From assembly GCA_050954885.1 (NCBI GenBank), contig JBPBPI010000133.1:1-17556 (forward strand): 17,556 nt of DNA. The letters run 5' to 3'. Within the stretch, counting starts at the first letter, position 1. Each line of letters begins with the position of its first letter. The position numbers and the translations under genes are program-made. Positions 14,239-17,556 of the stretch are shown piece after piece. The DNA is from JBPBPI01 sp050954885 (lineage in GTDB: Bacteria; Pseudomonadota; Alphaproteobacteria; Caedimonadales; Caedimonadaceae). The notes beneath the pieces are model-generated. The model saw nothing but the letters and a program-made list of their open reading frames with translations. It was not told the origin of the DNA and searched no databases.

Positions 14239-16755
14239 ATGTCACCATTTATTTCAGTCAAGAAATTTAGAAAATCTTTCTCGGTATTCGCCTTGTCTTT
14301 CCTTTTTCATTCGATCGCTTTCACAACCGATACTTCTATTGAACTTGATTTTAAAGACTCTCAAGGATCTCGCCGTCTACACACAATGATGCCTTTATCC
14401 AATGTACAAGATGTTGATCATCTTGAACTTGATTTAAATGAACAAAGCGTCACCGTTCATAAAGAAAATAAGACAACAGAGACTGATGATTTATCTGTGG
14501 CTCCTTGTCAATCAAGCCTAATTTTGTCCAAAGAAAATATTCAAAATCTGCCATGGCATTTAGGCAAACAAGGCCTTGAGTATTTCTTATTTCAACATAC
14601 CGCTTGGCTAACACCTTTAGGTGAAAATAACTACAAGCTTGATTTTAGGGGCCGTCTCTTAGGAGGGGGTGGGAGTGATGATGATGGCGATTACGGTGAT
14701 TATGGTGGGGGCGATAATTACGATAGTGGTGATGATGGAGGTGATAACGGCAATTATGGCAGGGATAATGATCATGAAGGGAATTACGGTGGAGGACCAT
14801 CGTCAGGGGGTAATATCGGAGGAGTCCTCGAGGCCACGATCTCACAATTTACGGTTGATTGTGGCGGACGCAGCGATTATCCCCCTGGAACCTACGGACA
14901 TCGCTACTGTTCCAATACAGGATTAGATGGCGGCGGAGGCGGATATGGCAATTATGTCATCAATACAACAGGGCAAAGCCATGGTAAAAGCAGCAACAAT
15001 AGCAGCGACGGTAATTATGGTGGTAATACAAGTAATAATAATCCCTCTAATCAAATATCTAACAATGTAGGGGCTAACCAACCCGCTGCTCCTACTTCTC
15101 AATTTGATTTTAATTCACTTAATGAATTCTTTAACAATTTAGCGGCCAATCAACCTACTGCTCCTGCGTCTCAGCCTGCTTCCAATCCACTTACTGAATT
15201 CTTGAAAAATGCAGTAGCTAGCCAACCCGCTACTCCTGCCTCTCAGCCTAATTTTAATTCATTTGTTGAATTTTTTAACAATTTAGCGACCAACCAACCC
15301 GCTGCTCCTGCGTCTCAACCTAACTTTGATTCATTTGCCGAATTCTTGAAAAATGCAGTAGCTAGCCAACCCGCTACTCCTGCCTCTCAGCCTAATTTTA
15401 ATTCATTTGTTGAATTCTTTAACAATTTAGCGACCAATCAACCTGCAACTCCTGAACCTGCACCTGTTGTAGAACAACCTGCTACGCCTGAACCTGTTGC
15501 CGAACAACCAGCAGCTCTAACACTTGCACCCACTACAGAACAACCAGTGACTCCTGAGCCTGCACCCGTTACAGAACAGCCAGCTACGCCTGAACCTGCA
15601 CCTGTTACGGAACAACCAGTTGCTCCAGTATCTGAACCTGTTGCAGAGCAACCAGTCACTCCTGCGCCTGAACCCGTTATTGAACAACCAGTTGCTCCAG
15701 CACCTGAGCCTGTTGCTGAACAGCCAGTTGCTCCAGCACCTGAGCCTGTTGCGGAACAACCAGTCGCTCCGACACCTGAACCCGTTGCGGAACAACCAGT
15801 TGCTCCAGCACCTGAGCCTGTTGCTGAACAGCCAGTTGCTCCAGCACCTGAGCCCGTTGTTGAACAACCAGTCGCTCCAGCACCTGCACCTGTTGTTGAA
15901 CAACCAGTCGCTCCAGCACCTGCACCTGTTGCAGAGCAACTGGCCACTCAACTTGAACAGCCCTCTAATGAGACTGTTGAAGAAAATCAAGAAACACGGG
16001 GACGCTCTCGAATTCAGACATCTCACAATCCTTTAGCTCAACCGCGTTCTATTTCTTACTCGCCGTCGCGTGCTTTGTATCACATGGGCGGATGGATGGC
16101 GGAGCATCCTCAAGAAGCTTTGGAAAATGCGTCAGAGATTGCCTCAGAAGCCATTGATTATGTCCCTGTGGTTGGTCCTTTAAGTAGAGGTATGATGGGA
16201 CAGATTACGCCTGGTGAAGCAGCCATTGACATGGCAAGAGATCTTAATCCGTTGAAGAAAATCGACAAAGTTACCAAAACGGCGCAACGCATTGCCAAAG
16301 CTGCTCAAAAAGCTGATAGAACGTTACAACGTCCCAGAGCTTTATCTTTCAATAGCGCCACTACACAACCGCGATCTACTGAACCTAAAAAAGTAATTTC
16401 AAGGGATATAGAAATTTCTGATGATTTTAGTAAAAAATCTAACTTAACAGCAAAACAAAGAGAACAAATTAAAGATATATCTTTGGTAGGAGAAAATCCT
16501 GGAAATATTAAAAATAAGAAAGGAAAGTTGAGGATTGATACAGAACTAACAGGCGGAGAACAAGCAGCTCGACAAAAATTCACAGAATTAACAGGAAAAA
16601 ATTTACCCAATAAAATTGAAGATAGAGTTGAGGAAAAGCTCACAAATGGTAATTTAATTATTTATCGTGAAATGGGTGATTCAGGCCATCCAAAATTAGA
16701 GATTACAAGTACGACACCTCAAGGTATTATTTTAGAAAAAATTACATTTAGATAA
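14239..16755 (+). CDS. Putative secreted polymorphic toxin with repeat stalk and variable C-terminal tip
   Basis: An 838-residue multidomain protein. In order: a Sec signal peptide (KKFRK then SFSVFALSFLFHSIAF, about 1-29); a short unique region (30-141); a Gly/Asp/Tyr/Asn-rich segment (about 142-278) with an isolated Cys pair; five 24-residue repeats (279-398); an EQPVAPAPEPVA-type 12-residue array (412-565); a linker with YVPVVGPLSRG and GEAAIDMARDLNP (about 590-700) that resembles pre-toxin modules; and a tip (about 716-838) ending in ELTGGEQAARQKFTELTG and GHPKLEITSTTPQG. The tip recalls C-terminal modules of CdiA/Rhs-type toxins by eye, but I cannot name its activity. Support comes from an adjacent small acidic gene and a downstream orphan copy of the pre-tip linker. 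No RHS, hemagglutinin, Hint or VENN motif is seen, so the delivery route is open. The toxin role is inferred. Confidence 0.7.
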   Translation: MSPFISVKKFRKSFSVFALSFLFHSIAFTTDTSIELDFKDSQGSRRLHTMMPLSNVQDVDHLELDLNEQSVTVHKENKTTETDDLSVAPCQSSLILSKENIQNLPWHLGKQGLEYFLFQHTAWLTPLGENNYKLDFRGRLLGGGGSDDDGDYGDYGGGDNYDSGDDGGDNGNYGRDNDHEGNYGGGPSSGGNIGGVLEATISQFTVDCGGRSDYPPGTYGHRYCSNTGLDGGGGGYGNYVINTTGQSHGKSSNNSSDGNYGGNTSNNNPSNQISNNVGANQPAAPTSQFDFNSLNEFFNNLAANQPTAPASQPASNPLTEFLKNAVASQPATPASQPNFNSFVEFFNNLATNQPAAPASQPNFDSFAEFLKNAVASQPATPASQPNFNSFVEFFNNLATNQPATPEPAPVVEQPATPEPVAEQPAALTLAPTTEQPVTPEPAPVTEQPATPEPAPVTEQPVAPVSEPVAEQPVTPAPEPVIEQPVAPAPEPVAEQPVAPAPEPVAEQPVAPTPEPVAEQPVAPAPEPVAEQPVAPAPEPVVEQPVAPAPAPVVEQPVAPAPAPVAEQLATQLEQPSNETVEENQETRGRSRIQTSHNPLAQPRSISYSPSRALYHMGGWMAEHPQEALENASEIASEAIDYVPVVGPLSRGMMGQITPGEAAIDMARDLNPLKKIDKVTKTAQRIAKAAQKADRTLQRPRALSFNSATTQPRSTEPKKVISRDIEISDDFSKKSNLTAKQREQIKDISLVGENPGNIKNKKGKLRIDTELTGGEQAARQKFTELTGKNLPNKIEDRVEEKLTNGNLIIYREMGDSGHPKLEITSTTPQGIILEKITFR
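14662..15072 (+). repeat. Gly/Asp/Asn-rich low-complexity coding segment
   Basis: Within the toxin gene, GGN, GAT and TAT codons dominate (GGGGSDDDGDYGDYGGGDNYDSG and related stretches in the translation), then an Asn/Ser/Gly-rich part. This is probably a flexible or extended region. It also produces spurious His-rich open frames on the minus strand. Confidence 0.8.
15073..15432 (+). repeat. Five tandem 72-bp repeats (24 residues each)
   Basis: Units start at 15073, 15145, 15217, 15289 and 15361. The residue consensus is xNQPxxPASQPNFNSFxEF, then FNNLA or LKNAV; the two endings alternate, giving a 48-residue super-repeat. Units 3 and 5 differ by a single base over 72, which indicates a recent 144-bp duplication. 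Each unit is a Pro/Gln linker plus a short amphipathic helix. Confidence 0.93.
15472..15933 (+). repeat. About thirteen tandem 36-bp repeats (Pro-rich, EQPVAPAPEPVA)
   Basis: The first unit has 10 residues and the next twelve have 12 each, all beginning with EQP. The consensus is E-Q-P-V-A-P-A-P-E-P-V-A. Central units are nearly identical, while the first ones are more diverged (ATPEP, ALTLAP). The array probably forms an extended polyproline-like rod between the helical repeats and the toxin linker. Confidence 0.93.
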
Positions 16756-16760
16756 GGAGG
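16754..16760 (+). promoter_or_regulatory. Strong Shine-Dalgarno of the putative immunity gene, touching the toxin stop
   Basis: AAGGAGG lies ten bases before ATG 16771, and its first two bases are the last two of the toxin TAA (16753-16755). It is the strongest ribosome-binding site in the window and implies coupled, abundant translation of the downstream gene. Confidence 0.8.
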
Positions 16761-16770
16761 CTGGTATTTA

Positions 16771-17298
16771 ATGTCCCGTAAATATGTCATGCAAGAAGAT
16801 GAAGATCTCTTTGAAAATAGAGCATTTGTTGATCCTCTTATTAAAAGAATAAATAGTAATAAATTTAAAGAAATTGAAGACATTGATTTAGAGAATTTAA
16901 GAGAATTTTTAATACTGGTACTTCAATCTTTTCAAGAAAAAAAGTTTGGTCTTAATGATATTCTTAATATTCTTGATAATTTAGAAATTTACATTCATCG
17001 TCGCTATATGGATGAGTATCCTGAGACATGTTATCCTTGCCCTTCAGATAGTGAGCCTATGTCGATTGGTTTAAATGCAATTGATTTTATTGCTGAAGGA
17101 ACAAATTATGGAAATTTATTACCCAATATTATGGAACCTCTTTTAAAATATTTACAGACCCCTATAGGAAATGAAAAAGAATCAAATCTTGAGATGGAAA
17201 AAATTCTAAAAGAACTTAAAATAAAAAGACGAGAAAAAGCTATACATCATCCAGACGGATCATATACTTATACGTGGGATCAGTTGAAAGAAAAGTAA
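16771..17298 (+). CDS. Putative immunity protein
   Basis: A 175-residue protein without signal peptide or membrane segment, probably cytoplasmic. It is acidic in its first two-thirds (MQEDEDLFENRAFVDPL; FKEIEDIDLENLREFLILV) and largely helical, with YPETCYPCPSDSEP in the middle. I recognise no named family. It starts 15 bases after the toxin stop with an excellent Shine-Dalgarno, is similarly AT-rich to the toxin tip, and is followed by an orphan copy of the toxin linker. This order (toxin tip, immunity, orphan tip) is the basis for the immunity call. It may also be an unrelated hypothetical protein. Confidence 0.6.
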   Translation: MSRKYVMQEDEDLFENRAFVDPLIKRINSNKFKEIEDIDLENLREFLILVLQSFQEKKFGLNDILNILDNLEIYIHRRYMDEYPETCYPCPSDSEPMSIGLNAIDFIAEGTNYGNLLPNIMEPLLKYLQTPIGNEKESNLEMEKILKELKIKRREKAIHHPDGSYTYTWDQLKEK

Positions 17299-17359
17299 GT
17301 TTTTTTATCTTAAAAAATCAAAAAATAAGTAACATTTCATTATATCTATTGATCTATCT

Positions 17360-17467
17360 AGAGCTTTATCTTTCGATAGTGCCACTACACAACCGCGATC
17401 TACTGAACAGACAACAGCGCAACTTCCCCTTGCTGAAGCAAAACAAGGTAATAAAATTATATTATAG
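17360..17467 (+). pseudogene. Orphan toxin-tip fragment (49-bp linker duplication with a new tail)
   Basis: Positions 17360-17408 match 16336-16384 of the toxin gene at 47 of 49 bases, in the same reading phase, giving RALSFDSATTQPRSTE versus RALSFNSATTQPRSTE. After this the two diverge completely: the orphan continues QTTAQLPLAEAKQGNKIIL and stops at TAG 17465-17467. No start codon is in frame between the upstream stop (17330-17332) and the homology, as expected for a silent cassette that acts only after recombining into the full-length gene. The stop lies at the junction with an IS-like end, so the rest of the alternative tip has been cut off or displaced. The remaining spacer 17299-17359 holds nothing recognisable. 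Confidence 0.75.
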
Positions 17468-17556
17468 CTAATTGACATATTAATTACCCATATTGATTAA
17501 TTGTTGATCAAGGTTTTCTAAGAAGTTGGGGTGTTTGTATTTTTCTTTTCTTAAAC
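17463..17556 (-). mobile_element. IS630-like element end (runs off the right edge)
   Basis: From about 17463 inward the sequence TATAGCT, ATTG, CATAT, TAATTAC, CCA closely follows, with single-base gaps, the IS end on the minus strand at 95-65, as expected for the second inverted repeat of the same or a sister element. As at the left edge, the interrupted frame stops at TTA TAG exactly at the junction. On the minus strand an open frame enters from the edge and ends at TAA (17482-17480) after LRKEKYKHPNFLENLDQQLI and MGN; it might be the transposase C-terminus, but I do not recognise it. Confidence 0.5.
17480..17556 (-). CDS. Possible C-terminal fragment of a gene entering from the right edge
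   Basis: Twenty-four open codons on the minus strand end at TAA 17482-17480, about 15 bases inside the presumed IS end. Codon content (K, N, L, E, Q) looks protein-like, and the position suits the 3' end of the IS transposase. It is too short to identify and could be a chance frame in AT-rich DNA. Confidence 0.25.
   Translation of the reverse strand, partial: LRKEKYKHPNFLENLDQQLINMGN

Noticed and set aside
14645..14926. His-rich minus-strand frame and Met/Ile-rich plus-strand frame over the Gly-rich segment
   Set aside because: Low-complexity shadows of the Gly/Asp codons of the toxin gene.
15073..15933. CRISPR-like array
   Set aside because: Repeats are contiguous, in frame and protein-coding, with no spacers.
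15438..16026. Long minus-strand frames rich in Gly/Ala/Thr/Cys or Arg/Trp/Leu opposite the toxin repeats
   Set aside because: They are antisense images of the 36-bp repeats; a 12-codon period in one frame keeps other frames open. No ribosome-binding site or independent protein features.
17274..17471. A 65-codon frame after the immunity gene
   Set aside because: It starts inside the immunity gene in another frame and crosses the orphan-tip homology out of phase; the in-phase reading matches the toxin instead.

Overview
The window is AT-rich DNA from a Gram-negative bacterium, most likely an alphaproteobacterium. The gene order miaB-phoH-ybeY-corC-lnt, with tightly overlapping genes, is the standard proteobacterial/alphaproteobacterial envelope-and-RNA block. 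It is followed by a tRNA-Thr and a small Lys/Arg-rich protein of a kind common in that class. The AT bias, decaying genes, IS ends, a secreted leucine-rich-repeat protein and a toxin/immunity locus suggest a host-associated lineage such as the Holosporales/Paracaedibacter group. That placement is an inference, not something the sequence proves.

Layout. 1-95 (minus): one end of an IS630-like element with the first 17 codons of its transposase. 91-1668 (minus): a KimA-like APC-superfamily transporter that stops exactly where the IS begins, so its C-terminal cytosolic domain is missing. 1798-4371: clpB. 4509-6554: a DUF3857/transglutaminase-like protein. 6685-12029: a five-gene operon for tRNA thiomethylation (miaB), a PhoH ATPase, the YbeY rRNA endonuclease, CorC and apolipoprotein N-acyltransferase (lnt); most junctions overlap by a few bases. 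12128-13262: a secreted leucine-rich-repeat gene broken by a one-base frameshift. 13337-13744: a MazG-type pyrophosphohydrolase whose last codons run antisense into a tRNA-Thr(GGT) gene (13723-13797, minus). 13846-14106: a small basic hypothetical protein.

The right part (14239-17467) is the most distinctive. It encodes an 838-residue protein with a signal peptide, a Gly/Asp/Tyr-rich segment, five 24-residue tandem repeats, about thirteen 12-residue EQPVAPAPEPVA-type repeats, a pre-toxin-like linker and a variable C-terminal tip. A 175-residue acidic gene follows at once, with a strong Shine-Dalgarno that touches the toxin stop codon; it is the expected immunity gene. Beyond it, 49 bp of the linker just before the tip recur in frame (47/49 identical) and then lead into a different tail. 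This is the layout of an orphan toxin-tip cassette, as in CdiA-CT and Rhs-CT loci. The orphan is cut short at about 17465 by a sequence closely resembling the IS end at the left edge. Both window ends therefore lie in related IS copies, which may explain why the window ends where it does.

How the genes work together: clpB and the miaB-lnt block are housekeeping (proteostasis, translation/ribosome maturation, lipoprotein acylation). The KimA-like gene, the LRR gene and the orphan tip show decay or IS damage. The toxin/immunity locus is an accessory competition or host-interaction module with recent repeat expansion and evidence of tip exchange.
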